Source: Actinobacteria bacterium HGW-Actinobacteria-2
Lineage (GTDB): Bacteria; Actinomycetota; Actinomycetes; Propionibacteriales; Propionibacteriaceae
Direction: 5' to 3'
Length of the DNA: 64,000 nt
Assembly: GCA_002841335.1 (NCBI GenBank)
Contig: PHEY01000009.1
Span: forward strand, 152,755-216,754
This document shows, piece after piece, positions 1 through 9,122 of the stretch. Every line of letters starts with the position of its first letter. Position 1 is the first letter of the stretch. The translations under genes and the position numbers were made by a program. The notes beneath the pieces were generated by a model. The model was not told where the DNA came from, did no database searches, and worked only from the letters and a program-made list of their open reading frames with translations.

Positions 1-338
1 GTGTCCAGGTCGGCGAGCAGTTCACCGGTCTCGGCATCGGTGACGACGGTGCCTTGGGGCACCAGCAGGATCACGTCCGCGCCGTTGGCGCCGCTGTTGT
101 AGTCACCCTTGCCGGGCTGACCGTTCTCGGCGCGACGCACCGACTGGCGGTGGTATTCGACAAGCGTGGTCAAGCCGGCATCGACCTTGAGGATCACCGA
201 CCCGCCGTTGCCACCGTTGCCGCCGTCCGGTCCGCCGAGCGGTTTGAACTTCTCCCGGTGCACCGAGGCGCACCCGTGCCCGCCGTTACCGGCGGACAAG
301 GTCAGCACCGTCTGATCGACGAAAGAGGGAATGGCCAC
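1..338 (-). CDS. obgE: Obg family GTPase, N-terminal part (runs off window)
   Basis: Only the first ~112 codons are inside the window; the gene continues past position 1. The start is GTG at 338, giving [12 protein letters not shown], with an AAGG upstream. The visible part is the glycine-rich Obg fold ([18 protein letters not shown]) that precedes the G domain in this ribosome-assembly and stress GTPase. One departure from the usual text is a Cys in [15 protein letters not shown], where many Obg proteins carry G-D-G motifs. The gene lies downstream of rplU and rpmA in the same direction, the classic order, but is separated from rpmA by a 308-bp gap that contains a terminator and a long inverted repeat, so it may have its own promoter. 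Confidence 0.93.
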   Translation of the reverse strand, partial: MAIPSFVDQTVLTLSAGNGGHGCASVHREKFKPLGGPDGGNGGNGGSVILKVDAGLTTLVEYHRQSVRRAENGQPGKGDYNSGANGADVILLVPQGTVVTDAETGELLADLD

Positions 339-423
339 AGCAGTTGCCTTGCACTAGGAGAGTCGGCGGGCAGCGTGACGCCGGCACCGATCGAGGAAGA
401 TTCTACCGTCCTCGTGCCGCACG

Positions 424-523
424 CCCCGTCGAGGGCTCGCGTTAGCCACCGACAGCTCGCCTTGACCACCGAGGGCTCGTCCTCACGAGAGGCTTTCGGC
501 ATCAGCGCGAGCCCTCGACGGGG
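424..523. repeat. 100-bp element with 18-bp perfect terminal inverted repeats
   Basis: CCCCGTCGAGGGCTCGCG at 424-441 is exactly inverted at 506-523. A further partial direct copy (GAGGGCTCG) sits between them at 471-479. It lies between rpmA and obgE. It could be a MITE-like insertion, a folded RNA element or a long terminator; no target-site duplication is obvious. Confidence 0.7.
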
Positions 524-600
524 ACGAGGTAGGTGGCGGGGGCGGAGGCGACGGAGTGGGCGGTAGGACGGAGGTGGGGCGGACGGGACGAGGTGAGCGG

Positions 601-630
601 GAATGCGAAAGGGCGGCCCGAAGGCCGCCC
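601..630 (-). terminator. Rho-independent-like terminator after rpmA
   Basis: A perfect 8-bp stem, GGGCGGCC (611-618) and GGCCGCCC (623-630) around a CGAA loop, sits 16 bp past the rpmA stop. Read on the minus strand it is followed by a short TTT run. Confidence 0.75.
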
Positions 631-646
631 CTCACGAAAAGCTGGA

Positions 647-907
647 CTACTCGGCGGCCTCGACGGCTACGTTGATGACCTTGCGGCCGCGACGGGTGCC
701 GAACTCGACCTTGCCGGCGCGCAGCGCGAACAGGGTGTCGTCGCCACCACGTCCCACACCCTCACCGGGGTGGAAGTGGGTGCCGCGCTGACGGACCAGG
801 ATCTCACCGGCGTTCACCTGCTGGCCGCCGAAACGCTTCACACCCAGACGCTGGGAGTTGGAATCGCGACCGTTACGGGAGGACGATGCGCCCTTTTTAT
901 GTGCCAT
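647..907 (-). CDS. rpmA: 50S ribosomal protein L27
   Basis: 86 residues, normal for L27, beginning [16 protein letters not shown], the conserved N-terminus that reaches the peptidyl-transferase centre. The following text ([20 protein letters not shown]) and [21 protein letters not shown] are canonical. It lacks the cleavable Firmicutes leader. It follows rplU by 10 bp and both clearly form one transcript, ended by the hairpin at 601-630. Confidence 0.98.
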   Translation of the reverse strand: MAHKKGASSSRNGRDSNSQRLGVKRFGGQQVNAGEILVRQRGTHFHPGEGVGRGGDDTLFALRAGKVEFGTRRGRKVINVAVEAAE

Positions 908-917
908 CTGTTCTACC

Positions 918-1226
918 TCAGCCCTTGATTCCGGTGACCTTGACCTGGGTGTAGCGCTGGCGATGGCCCTGACGCTTCTTGTACCCGGTCTTGTTCTTGA
1001 ACTTGATGATCTTGATCTTCGGGCCCTTGGTTTCGGCGATCACCTCAGCGGTGACACTCGCCTTGCCCAGCGCCTTGACGTCAACGGTGATCTTGTCACC
1101 GTCGACCAGCATCAGCGGGGTCAGGGCAACGCTGTCACCGGCCTTGGCTTCGACCTTGTCGATTTCCAGGACGTCGCCGACCGCAACCTTGTGCTGACGG
1201 CCACCGCTGCGAACGATCGCGTACAC
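918..1226 (-). CDS. rplU: 50S ribosomal protein L21
   Basis: 102 residues starting from GTG as [24 protein letters not shown], the standard L21 N-terminus. The C-terminal [18 protein letters not shown] is the conserved 23S-rRNA-binding segment. First gene of the rplU-rpmA transcript. AGGTCAGG just upstream may serve as ribosome binding site. A stem-loop in the leader (1259-1288) could mediate autoregulation. Confidence 0.98.
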   Translation of the reverse strand: MYAIVRSGGRQHKVAVGDVLEIDKVEAKAGDSVALTPLMLVDGDKITVDVKALGKASVTAEVIAETKGPKIKIIKFKNKTGYKKRQGHRQRYTQVKVTGIKG

Positions 1227-1258
1227 GCCTGACCTACTTCCCTAAGCTTCCGTTTGTG

Positions 1259-1288
1259 CAACGCCACATCGGTAGATGTTTCGCGTTG
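1259..1288 (-). promoter_or_regulatory. Stem-loop in rplU 5' leader
   Basis: CAACGC-C-ACATC, loop GGTA, GATGT-TTC-GCGTTG forms an 11-bp stem with a small bulge, 33 bp upstream of the rplU start. Ribosomal protein operons often have autoregulatory leaders; that this is one is inference. The rest of 1227-1447 holds no gene that I can see. Confidence 0.4.
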
Positions 1289-1447
1289 TGGTGGGGTTCG
1301 CGCGCAGCAGAAGGCGCGGCAAACACCGATGGACAAGACTACGGCTCCTCACTGGGGAGGGTCAAACCGGAGGCCAGCAGAGCGACTCGACGGCTCCCCC
1401 ACTATCGGCTGAGCTAGCCTCGGACACAACCTGCGGACGGAGACGAC

Positions 1448-2056
1448 ATGACCTGGGCTTTTTGGCTGACCACCCTGATCGTGGTGGCCACCCCCGGCAC
1501 CGGAGCGGTCTACACCATCTCCGCCGGACTTTCGCGAGGGTTCAAGGCCGGGCTGGTCGCTGCGTTCGGCTGCACTCTGGGCGTGGTGCCGCACATGATC
1601 GCCGCGATCACCGGACTGGCCGCCCTGCTCAACGCCAGCGCACTCGCGTTCTCGGCGCTGAAGTGGGCCGGAGTGGCCTACCTGCTCTACCTAGCCGTCC
1701 AGACCTGGCGCGACCACAGTGACCTCGTCGCCACCGAGACCGCACCCCAATCGTTTTGGCAGGTGATCCGCACCGCCGTGCTGATCAACCTGCTCAATCC
1801 AAAGCTGACCATCTTCTTCTTCGCCTTCCTCCCCCAGTTCGTGCCGGTCGCCGACCCGTCGCCGACGGTGACGATGGTCGGGTTGAGCCTGGCGTTCATG
1901 GCGGCCACGTTCGCGGTGTTCGCCGTGTACGGCAGCTTCGCGGCGTCCGTCCGAGATCACGTCCTGCGCCGCCCGCGGGTCGTAACCTGGCTGCGTCGGA
2001 CTTTTGCCGCCACGTATGTACTGCTGGCCGGACGCCTCGCGGTGCAGGAGCACTGA
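1448..2056 (+). CDS. LysE/RhtB family amino-acid exporter
   Basis: 202 residues with about six hydrophobic segments. The N-terminus WLTTLIVVATPGTGAVYTISAGLSRG and the later LINLLNPKLTIFFFAFLPQFV are the two signature regions of the LysE/RhtB family, inner-membrane exporters of amino acids or analogues. GGAG lies upstream of the ATG. It stands alone, so the substrate cannot be inferred. 2057-2188 downstream carries no gene, only the promoter region of the phosphoesterase. Confidence 0.9.
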   Translation: MTWAFWLTTLIVVATPGTGAVYTISAGLSRGFKAGLVAAFGCTLGVVPHMIAAITGLAALLNASALAFSALKWAGVAYLLYLAVQTWRDHSDLVATETAPQSFWQVIRTAVLINLLNPKLTIFFFAFLPQFVPVADPSPTVTMVGLSLAFMAATFAVFAVYGSFAASVRDHVLRRPRVVTWLRRTFAATYVLLAGRLAVQEH

Positions 2057-2097
2057 ACGACAACAACACTGAACCGCTGACTCGACGCCATGTGGTG

Positions 2098-2140
2098 TTG
2101 ACCTGCGGGCCACCCGCTGGATACCTGACCTGCCTAGCGT
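2098..2140 (+). promoter_or_regulatory. Possible promoter of secreted metallophosphoesterase
   Basis: TTGACC at 2098-2103 resembles a -35 box. ATACCT (2121-2126) and TAGCGT (2135-2140) are possible but weak -10 boxes. Weak call from pattern only. Confidence 0.3.
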
Positions 2141-2188
2141 GACGAAGGAGCTGAACCGGCACGTTCGGCCTTACCCACAGGAGAGGTA

Positions 2189-3487
2189 ATGCTTCGTCAC
2201 ACATCTGTCTTCGCCGCTGCCAGCCTGGCTCTGGCCGGCACCATGCTGAGCTTCCAACCCGCACCGGCCCAGGCCGAACCGACCATCGCGGTCAAGGACG
2301 TCGTACTCACCGTGGGCAGCAAGTCCAGCCAGCGCAACCTGACCTGGCTCGGCGGGGTGGGCGTCGAGGACTACGTCCAACTCGTCCAGCACAAGAAGGG
2401 CAAGACGCTGTCGTGGACGAGCGCGAAGCTGATCCGTCCGTTCTCGGCCGGGGCAGCTGGCGAGGAGACCGGCTGGGAGTACAACAAGGTCGCCCTGACC
2501 AAGCTCAAGGTGGGCGTCACCTACAGCTACCGGATCTGCACCGCCACCGCCTGCGCCGACGAGCACCAGTTCAAGACGGCGAAGGCGGGCAACTTCTCGT
2601 TCCTGGTCTACGGCGACCCGCAGGTCTACCTGGGCACCAAGACCGGGCAGAACGGTGTCGTCGAGAACCCCTCCGCCGGCTGGGCTGCGACCCTGTCCGA
2701 GTCAGTCGGCAAGGTGAGCAACGCCGCCTTCCTGATGACCGCGGGCGACAACGTCGACAGCTACACCATCTCCAAGCAGCCCGGCGAGTGGGATGCCTTC
2801 CTGGCTCCGAGCCAGGTGTCCACCTATCCGATGGCGCCGGCAGTCGGCAACCACGACAACGCCTCGAACGGCGGCTACCTGTTCAACCAGCACTTCGCCC
2901 TGCCGAACGTGAGCAACCTGGGCACCACCGCTGCCGGCACCGGTGACTACTGGTACACCTACAACGGCGTGCTGTTCATGACGCTGAACACCAACAGCCT
3001 GGACTTCGCCGCACACACCACGTTCATGAAGCAGGCCATCAAGGCCAACCCGCGGGCCACCTGGCGCGTGGTCACGCTGCACCACGCACCGTTCAGCTCG
3101 GCCGACCACCCCAATGACGCCGACGTGACTGCGATCCGCACCACCTTGACCCCGGCATTCAGCGCACTGAAGGTCAACCTGGTGATCGGCGGCCACGACC
3201 ACGACTACACCCGCAGCTACCTGATGAACGGGGCGTCCATCGCCTCCGCCGATGCCGACGGCGCGCTCAAGCCCAAGCGCGGACAGGTCCTGTACCTGGC
3301 CACCAACTCCGCCTCGGGCGGCAAGTTCTACGACCTCACCGGCCCCTACCCGTGGGCCGCGGTCAAGGATCAGAGCCTCAAGGCCAACTACACCGCCATC
3401 GAGGTCAAGGCCAAGAACCTGATCGCCACCACCTACGAGGTCGGTGGACGGGTCATCGATCGCGTTGATCTGACGCGTGCTCACTAG
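2189..3487 (+). CDS. Secreted metallophosphoesterase (purple acid phosphatase-like)
   Basis: 432 residues with a Sec signal peptide (cleavage near APAQA-EPT, residue ~29), an N-terminal fibronectin-III/PAP-N-like region (to ~125), then a calcineurin-type metallophosphoesterase domain. Metal-binding motifs appear in order: YGDPQ (~141), AGDNVD (~186), GNHD (~218), LHHAPF and GGHDHDYTRS (~334). The enzyme probably hydrolyses phosphate esters outside the cell. AGGAGAGG precedes the ATG. A hairpin terminator follows. A second secreted phosphoesterase domain lies in the 57.9-62.4 kb protein. The substrate is unknown. Confidence 0.88.
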   Translation: MLRHTSVFAAASLALAGTMLSFQPAPAQAEPTIAVKDVVLTVGSKSSQRNLTWLGGVGVEDYVQLVQHKKGKTLSWTSAKLIRPFSAGAAGEETGWEYNKVALTKLKVGVTYSYRICTATACADEHQFKTAKAGNFSFLVYGDPQVYLGTKTGQNGVVENPSAGWAATLSESVGKVSNAAFLMTAGDNVDSYTISKQPGEWDAFLAPSQVSTYPMAPAVGNHDNASNGGYLFNQHFALPNVSNLGTTAAGTGDYWYTYNGVLFMTLNTNSLDFAAHTTFMKQAIKANPRATWRVVTLHHAPFSSADHPNDADVTAIRTTLTPAFSALKVNLVIGGHDHDYTRSYLMNGASIASADADGALKPKRGQVLYLATNSASGGKFYDLTGPYPWAAVKDQSLKANYTAIEVKAKNLIATTYEVGGRVIDRVDLTRAH

Positions 3488-3505
3488 TCGTCTGTTCGCC
3501 ATCAT

Positions 3506-3531
3506 GCCCCGGGGGATTCGTCCCCCGGGGC
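3506..3531 (+). terminator. GC-rich hairpin terminator
   Basis: A perfect 11-bp stem, GCCCCGGGGGA and TCCCCCGGGGC around a TTCG tetraloop, starts 19 bp after the phosphoesterase stop. There is no U tract, as is common in actinobacteria. Confidence 0.75.
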
Positions 3532-3615
3532 GCCCCCCATTCCGGGGAGGGCGGCGCCAGGGCCAGGTCCGATTTCCGCTAGCCAGGGCCGTCCACTGCT
3601 GCCAGGCTGGACGTT

Positions 3616-5088
3616 ATGGACTTCGAGCAGCGCTACCGGGCAGCGAGCGCCCGCGACGCCCGCTTCGACGGGGTGTTCTTCCTCGCCGTCCGCACGACCG
3701 GCATCTACTGCCGGCCGTCCTGCCCGGCGCGGACGCCGCTACGGGCCAACGTGGAGTTCTTCGACACCGCTGCAGCCGCCCACGAGCACGGCTTTCGGGC
3801 GTGCAAACGATGCCTTCCCGATACCGTTCCCGGCTCGCCGGAATGGAACCTGCGCGCTGACGTCGCCGCCCGGGCGATGCGCCTGGTCACCGACGGAATC
3901 GTCGATCGCGAAGGGGTGACCGGCCTGGCCCGACGCCTGGGCTACACCTCACGCCATTTGAACCGCCTGCTGAGCACCGAACTCGGTGCCGGACCGCTGG
4001 CACTCGCCCGCGCGCATCGCGCCCAGGTGGCGCGCGAACTCCTGGTCGGCACCGATCTGCCGATCAGCGATGTCGCCTTCGCCGCCGGCTTCGGCAGCAT
4101 CCGCCAGTTCAACGACACCGTCACCGCCGTCTACGCCCTCACCCCCACCGCGCTGCGGGCCGGACGGCGACGGTCACACACTCCGCACGCGCCGACGACC
4201 GCCGGGTGGATCACGGTGAACCTGCAGCTCCCCGTACGTCTGCCCTGGGATGCGGCCGGCACGTTCGCCTGGCTGGCGGCCCGCGCCATTCCCGGAGTGG
4301 AGGTGGCCACTGCCGAGTCCTACGCCCGCACCGTGCGGCTGCCCGGCGGTCCGGCCTGGTTCACCGTGGCCGCCGCGGCCGCGAGCCTGCGTCTGCAGGC
4401 CGGGCTCACCCGGCTATCCGATCTGGCCCCACTGGTGGCCAGGGTGCGGCGGCTCTTCGACGCCGACGCCGATCCGGTGGGCATCGATGCCGCGCTGTCG
4501 TCGGACCCTCGCCTGGCCGCGTCCGTGGCCGCGACTCCCGGCATCCGGCTGCCGGGCGCGATCGACCCGTCGGAGATGCTGGTGCGCGCCATGGTCGGCC
4601 AACAGATCTCGGTGTCCGCCGCCCGCACCCACCTGCATCGACTGACTCAGCACGCCGGTGAACCCGTCGCAGCAGCCCCCGAAGGGTTGACACTGCTGTT
4701 CCCCACCCCGGCCGCGATCGCCGCCTGCGGCGCTGACGTCCTGACCGGGCCCCGTGCCCGGATCACCAGCCTGGTCGGCGTCGCCGGGCGTCTCGACTCC
4801 GGCGAGCTGAGCCTGGACTGGGCCGACGATCCGATCGAACAACGCACCCGACTGCTCGCCCAACCAGGCATCGGCCCGTGGACGGCCGACTACCTGGCCA
4901 TGCGAGTGCTGGGCGACCCGGACGTGCTGCCCGTCGGCGATGTGGCACTTCGCACCGGGGCTGCTCGACTCGGCGCACCGGACTCCCCCACCGCGCTCAC
5001 CGCCTGGGGCTCGACCCTGACCCCGTGGCGTTCCTACGCCAGCCTGCATCTGTGGCGCGCCGCCGCCACCAAGGAGGAACCTCGATGA
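3616..5088 (+). CDS. alkA: Ada/AraC-AlkA fusion: DNA-3-methyladenine glycosylase II
   Basis: 490 residues in three parts. The N-terminal Ada-type zinc/methyl-acceptor domain (~1-80) has cysteines in YCRPSCPAR and ACKRCLPD. An AraC-type helix-turn-helix follows (~85-180; [17 protein letters not shown]). The AlkA part (~195-490) ends in a HhH-GPD glycosylase ([43 protein letters not shown]). It excises alkylated bases and may sense methylation damage to regulate its own operon. Its stop overlaps the ogt start by 4 bp (ATGA), so the two repair genes are coupled. CAGGCT 7 nt before the ATG and no Shine-Dalgarno suggest a leaderless mRNA. Confidence 0.92.
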   Translation: MDFEQRYRAASARDARFDGVFFLAVRTTGIYCRPSCPARTPLRANVEFFDTAAAAHEHGFRACKRCLPDTVPGSPEWNLRADVAARAMRLVTDGIVDREGVTGLARRLGYTSRHLNRLLSTELGAGPLALARAHRAQVARELLVGTDLPISDVAFAAGFGSIRQFNDTVTAVYALTPTALRAGRRRSHTPHAPTTAGWITVNLQLPVRLPWDAAGTFAWLAARAIPGVEVATAESYARTVRLPGGPAWFTVAAAAASLRLQAGLTRLSDLAPLVARVRRLFDADADPVGIDAALSSDPRLAASVAATPGIRLPGAIDPSEMLVRAMVGQQISVSAARTHLHRLTQHAGEPVAAAPEGLTLLFPTPAAIAACGADVLTGPRARITSLVGVAGRLDSGELSLDWADDPIEQRTRLLAQPGIGPWTADYLAMRVLGDPDVLPVGDVALRTGAARLGAPDSPTALTAWGSTLTPWRSYASLHLWRAAATKEEPR

Positions 5089-5585
5089 AGATCACTACCG
5101 TGAACACCCCTGATGGCCCGTTCACCGTGCTCGCCGATGCCGGCGTCGTCCTCGCTTCGGGGTGGACCGACGCACCCGATGTCGTCGCGGCCCGGGTGCG
5201 AACGCCAGATCGTCCGGGCGCCTTCGAGGTCGTGGCCACGAATGACCCCGACCTCGCTGCGATCATCGAGGCCGTCGAGCGCTACTACGCCGGTGAGCTT
5301 GCCGCCATCGACGACGTGCCGGTGCGGCAGTTCGGCACGGCCCTGCAGCAGGTCGGCTGGGCGGCGCTGCGGGAGATCGCTCCCGGTGCGCCACTGAGCT
5401 ATGCCCGCTTTGCCGCCGCGTTGGGGCACCCCTCCGCGGTGCGGGCAGCTGCTGCGATCTGCGCGCGCAATGCCCCCGCGCTGTTCGTCCCTTGCCATCG
5501 CGTGCTGCGCACAGACGGCAGCCTGGGCGGCTTCGCCTGGGGTCTGAACGTCAAACGCTCACTGCTGAGCCGCGAAGCGCACTGA
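5085..5585 (+). CDS. ogt: Methylated-DNA--protein-cysteine methyltransferase
   Basis: 166 residues. The active-site [18 protein letters not shown] contains the acceptor Cys, and [24 protein letters not shown] is the DNA-binding helix region. It removes the methyl group from O6-methylguanine in a suicide reaction. The start is the ATG at 5085, preceded by AAGGAGG and overlapping alkA's stop. An upstream in-frame extension exists but lies inside alkA. It lacks Ada-type DNA-binding domains, which are in the preceding gene. Confidence 0.95.
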   Translation: MKITTVNTPDGPFTVLADAGVVLASGWTDAPDVVAARVRTPDRPGAFEVVATNDPDLAAIIEAVERYYAGELAAIDDVPVRQFGTALQQVGWAALREIAPGAPLSYARFAAALGHPSAVRAAAAICARNAPALFVPCHRVLRTDGSLGGFAWGLNVKRSLLSREAH

Positions 5586-5746
5586 CCAACCGAAATGGTT
5601 GTTATCGCCGACCCGATGTCGCGTTCGCGGGCGCGGCCAACCGATTCTGTTGTTATGACGATCGAAGAGGGCCTCATAACGACCGTTTCGATTGGCTGAT
5701 CTTGGCCGGCGAGGCGCACCGGCTCCATAACGACAAGATCGCTAGG
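5586..5746. other. Convergent intergenic region with GTTAT/ATAAC repeats
   Basis: The 161 bp between ogt (+) and the hydrolase (-) are less GC-rich than their surroundings and carry GTTGTTATCG (5599-5608), TTGTTATGACGATCG (5650-5664), CATAACGACCG (~5675) and CATAACGACAAGATCG (~5725). The last two are inverted relative to the first two. It could be a shared terminator or binding sites. No gene is seen. Confidence 0.35.
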
Positions 5747-6406
5747 TCAAGACCGTCCGGCATCGATGAAAGCGGCCACCGACCACGTCAGCAGCCGCTC
5801 TGCCTCGGCGATCTGCTCGTCGGTCGCCTTGGCCTTCGGCGCCAGCGTGTGGCCGGCCGCCGGCATGGCCACCACCCGGACGTCCGCACGCCCAGCCGTA
5901 GCAAGAGCGGCGCTGACCTGATCGGGGGCCCCGAAGGTGTCCTTCTCGCCTTGGACGATGACCGTCGGCGCCGCCGCGTCGACCAGTTCGGCGAGTCGAG
6001 ACTTGTCCGGCTTGCCGGGCGGATGCAAGGGGAAGGCCAGCAGCACCAGGCCGGTCTGACCTGAGCCGAAGCCCCGGCAGGCCGTGCGCGCACCGGCGCT
6101 GCGACCACCGACGAACAACGGCAGACCTGGCCAGCGACGGGTCGCCTCGGCCACCGCCATCTGCCAGGCACGATCAAGGGCCGGCGCCGAGCTGAAGACC
6201 TTACGTCCGGCCACCCGGTAGGGCTGACGGAAGCGGGCCACGTTCACCCCGAGAGTCGGCAGCCGATCGGCCAGCAGCGCGAGATCCCAGGCGTCCACAT
6301 CTCCGCCGGCGCCGTGGCCGAGCAGCAGGACCGCCGCCGGTTCCTCGGCTTCGTCGATGATCAGTTCGGCCGGACCGTCTGGAGTATCGATGGTGATGGT
6401 GCTCAC
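5747..6406 (-). CDS. Alpha/beta hydrolase of the dienelactone-hydrolase-like group
   Basis: 219 residues from GTG at 6406 (VSTITIDTPDGPAELI). A longer in-frame start would overlap the divergent nadE and adds unlikely residues. LLLGHGAGGD is the oxyanion region, GGRSAGARTACRG carries the nucleophile Ser (GxSxG), FGAPDQVS lies near the acid residue, and PAAGHTLAPK holds the catalytic His. It matches the short bacterial hydrolases annotated as dienelactone hydrolase or YdeN-like. A specific substrate cannot be given. It is divergent from nadE with a ~70-bp shared promoter region. Confidence 0.82.
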   Translation of the reverse strand: MSTITIDTPDGPAELIIDEAEEPAAVLLLGHGAGGDVDAWDLALLADRLPTLGVNVARFRQPYRVAGRKVFSSAPALDRAWQMAVAEATRRWPGLPLFVGGRSAGARTACRGFGSGQTGLVLLAFPLHPPGKPDKSRLAELVDAAAPTVIVQGEKDTFGAPDQVSAALATAGRADVRVVAMPAAGHTLAPKAKATDEQIAEAERLLTWSVAAFIDAGRS

Positions 6407-6476
6407 CGCCTCAGTCTGACAGCCCGAAGCCGGGCACGCGTGGCATGCTGAGCGCGTACACCGAATCAGGAGTGCC

Positions 6477-8516
6477 ATGGATTTCTACAACCTCTACGAG
6501 CACGGGTTCGCCCGGGTGGCGGTCTGCACGACGCCGATCACCTTGGTGCAGCCCCAGGTCAACGCCGAAGCCGCCCTCGCCCAAGCGCGCGAGGCTGCGG
6601 CTGCGGGCGCCTGCTTGGCGGTCTTCCCCGAGCTGGGCCTGACCGGCTACTCCATCGAGGACCTGCTGCTGCAGGACACCGTGCTTGCGGCCGTCGAGGA
6701 CGCCCTGGCCTGGCTGGTGCCCGCCACCGCCGACCTGGGCTGCGTGCTGGTCGTCGGTGCCCCGCTGGCCAGCCTCAACCGCATCTACAACTGCGCGGTG
6801 GTGATCCATCGCGGGCAGGTGTTGGGCGTGGTGCCCAAGTCGTATCTGCCGACGTATCGGGAGTTCTACGAGTCCCGCCAGATCGGACGCGGCGATGACG
6901 TCACCGGCGACATCCGCGTCGCCGGTCAGGACGCCCCCTTCGGTTCCGATCTGCTGTTCGCCGCCGAGGACCTGCCCGGCTTCGTGCTCAGCGTCGAGAT
7001 CTGCGAGGACATGTGGGTGCCGATCCCTCCGTCGGCTGAGGCCGCGTTGGCCGGCGCGACGGTGATCGCCAACTTGTCCGGCAGCCCGATCACGGTGGCC
7101 AAGGCCGAGGAGCGCAAGCTGCTGTGCGCGTCCGGATCGTCCCGGCTGCTGTGCGCCTACCTGTACGCCGCCGCCGGCGAGGGCGAGTCGTCCACCGATC
7201 TGAGCTGGGATGGCCAGACCCTGATCTACGAGAACGGCAGCCTGCTGGCCGAGTCCGAGCGCTTCCCGGACGGCCCGCGCACCTCGATGGCCGACCTCGA
7301 CGTCGGCACTCTTGTGCAGGAGCGGCTGCGGCAAGGCACCTTCGACGACAACCGCCGCACCCATGCCGAGCGCACCGGCGAGTACCGGACGGTCAGCTTC
7401 GCCCTCAACCCACCCGGCGGCGATCTGGGGCTGATGCGGGAGGTGGCGCGGTTCCCTTTCGTGCCCGATGATCCCGCTCGCCTGGCCCAGGACTGCTTCG
7501 AGGCCTACAACATTCAGGTGGCGGGCTTGGAGCAGCGGCTGCGAGAGATCGGCCAGCCCAAGATCGTCATCGGCGTCTCCGGCGGCCTGGATTCCACCCA
7601 CGCGCTGATTGTGGCGGCCCGGGCGATGGATCGGCTGGGTCGCCCGCGCACCGACATCTTGGCCTACACGATGCCGGGCTTTGCGACGTCCGATCACACC
7701 AAGGGCAATGCCACCGCGCTGGCCACCGCATTGGGGGTGAGCTTCGCCACCCTCGACATCACCCAGACCGCCAAGCTGATGCTGGACAACCTCGATCATC
7801 CGTTCAGCGATGGCGAAGCCACGTATGACGTGACCTTCGAGAACGTCCAGGCCGGCCTGCGCACCGACTACCTGTTCCGGATCGCCAACCACCGCGGCGG
7901 CATCGTGCTGGGCACCGGAGACCTGTCGGAGTTGGCGCTGGGCTGGTGCACCTACGGTGTGGGCGATCAGATGAGCCACTACAACGTCAACGGCGGGGTG
8001 CCCAAGACGTTGATGCAGCACCTGATCCGTTGGGTGATCTCGGCCGAACTGTTCAGCGCGGACGTCTCGTCCACCCTGCAGGCGATTCTCGACACCGAGA
8101 TCACCCCGGAGCTCGTGCCGGTCGGCGAGGGCGAGACCCCGCAGTCGACGCAGGCCAAGATCGGCCCGTACGCGCTGCAGGACTTCACCCTGTTCCATGT
8201 GTTGCGCCGCGGCATGAAGCCGTCCAAGATCGCCTTCCTGGCCTGGCACGCCTGGCGTGACGCCGAAGCCGGCCATTGGCCCGAGGGCTTCCCCGCCGAC
8301 GAGCGGACGGCCTACGACCTGGCCGAGATCAAGAAGTGGCTGGGCGTGTTCGTCTCTCGCTTCTTCGGCTTCGCCCAGTTCAAGCGCTCAGCGTTGCCGA
8401 ACGGGCCGAAGGTGGTGCGCGGTGGCTCACTCAGCCCGCGCGGCGACTGGCGTGCGCCGTCGGACACCTCAGCGAAGCTGTGGCTGGCCGAACTGGAGAA
8501 CGTCCCGGACGCCTGA
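6477..8516 (+). CDS. nadE: Glutamine-dependent NAD(+) synthetase
   Basis: 679 residues, typical of the two-domain enzyme. The N-terminal nitrilase-type glutaminase has the Glu-Lys-Cys triad in [23 protein letters not shown] and [10 protein letters not shown]. The C-terminal synthetase has the ATP loop [12 protein letters not shown] and [20 protein letters not shown]. It converts deamido-NAD to NAD using glutamine and ATP, the last step of NAD synthesis. CAGGAG precedes the ATG. Confidence 0.97.
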   Translation: MDFYNLYEHGFARVAVCTTPITLVQPQVNAEAALAQAREAAAAGACLAVFPELGLTGYSIEDLLLQDTVLAAVEDALAWLVPATADLGCVLVVGAPLASLNRIYNCAVVIHRGQVLGVVPKSYLPTYREFYESRQIGRGDDVTGDIRVAGQDAPFGSDLLFAAEDLPGFVLSVEICEDMWVPIPPSAEAALAGATVIANLSGSPITVAKAEERKLLCASGSSRLLCAYLYAAAGEGESSTDLSWDGQTLIYENGSLLAESERFPDGPRTSMADLDVGTLVQERLRQGTFDDNRRTHAERTGEYRTVSFALNPPGGDLGLMREVARFPFVPDDPARLAQDCFEAYNIQVAGLEQRLREIGQPKIVIGVSGGLDSTHALIVAARAMDRLGRPRTDILAYTMPGFATSDHTKGNATALATALGVSFATLDITQTAKLMLDNLDHPFSDGEATYDVTFENVQAGLRTDYLFRIANHRGGIVLGTGDLSELALGWCTYGVGDQMSHYNVNGGVPKTLMQHLIRWVISAELFSADVSSTLQAILDTEITPELVPVGEGETPQSTQAKIGPYALQDFTLFHVLRRGMKPSKIAFLAWHAWRDAEAGHWPEGFPADERTAYDLAEIKKWLGVFVSRFFGFAQFKRSALPNGPKVVRGGSLSPRGDWRAPSDTSAKLWLAELENVPDA

Positions 8517-8561
8517 TTCCAACGGGCAGTTTGCCTCGGCGTACTCTCCGGCTCGCCACCG

Positions 8562-8589
8562 TTGTTTTCCGGCCGTCGACGGGCAAGAT
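8562..8589 (+). promoter_or_regulatory. Possible promoter of lipoprotein gene
   Basis: TTGTTT (8562-8567) and CAAGAT (8584-8589) are 16 bp apart, 40 bp before the lipoprotein ATG. Pattern-based and weak. Confidence 0.3.
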
Positions 8590-8629
8590 GGGGCGCGAAC
8601 ATTGTTCACCGCCTCCACGAAAGGTCGCC

Positions 8630-9097
8630 ATGCGCGCCGCCGTTCCCGTAGCCCTGATCCTTGCCAGTCTGACGCTCACGGCCTGCGCCGGTGGCCTCGC
8701 CAGCAGTACCTCGGCACCGTCCAGCCCCGCAGCGACACCCAGCTCGGCCACGTCACCGAGTCCCTCGGCCACCCCGTTCACCTTCCCAGATCGGACCAAG
8801 GACGAGTTGGCTCGTTCGGAGTACCGCAACGGCACCGTGTCGGGCCAGGTGTGGCACAAGGCGACCAAGTCGGGAACCTATGTGGTGCGGGCAGCCTGTG
8901 CCGGCGGTGGCGAGGTCTTCGGCTACGAGGTGCGGATCAATGGACGCCGGATCAACAGCGGCGAGTTCGACTGCGGGGGGACCCTGCAGAACACAGTCGG
9001 CAAGGTCTCGGTCGGCGACCGCATCCAGGTCGGCCTCACCAAGATCGTGGCCCCCATCGAGGCCTGGGCGATCGTCGTCCCCGAGCAGGACGCCTAA
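8630..9097 (+). CDS. Small lipoprotein of unknown function
   Basis: 155 residues with a lipoprotein signal (VALILASLTLTACAGG, lipobox LTAC), a Ser/Thr/Pro-rich linker (~24-50) and a compact domain with two further Cys (AACAGGGEVFGYE and FDCGGTLQ) that could form a disulfide. It is probably anchored on the outer face of the membrane. It converges on rne with only 25 bp between stops. The domain is not recognised. Confidence 0.72.
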   Translation: MRAAVPVALILASLTLTACAGGLASSTSAPSSPAATPSSATSPSPSATPFTFPDRTKDELARSEYRNGTVSGQVWHKATKSGTYVVRAACAGGGEVFGYEVRINGRRINSGEFDCGGTLQNTVGKVSVGDRIQVGLTKIVAPIEAWAIVVPEQDA

Positions 9098-9122
9098 CGG
9101 CGTCCGCCGGGTCGACCGGGGT

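Noticed and set aside
302..502. 66-codon minus-strand frame over the inverted-repeat element
   Set aside because: It overlaps obgE's start and the repeat; no ribosome site or recognisable sequence.
6411..8276. 621-codon minus-strand frame opposite nadE
   Set aside because: It is an antisense shadow; nadE has all catalytic motifs in its own frame and the shadow has Gly/His/Gln-rich nonsense composition.
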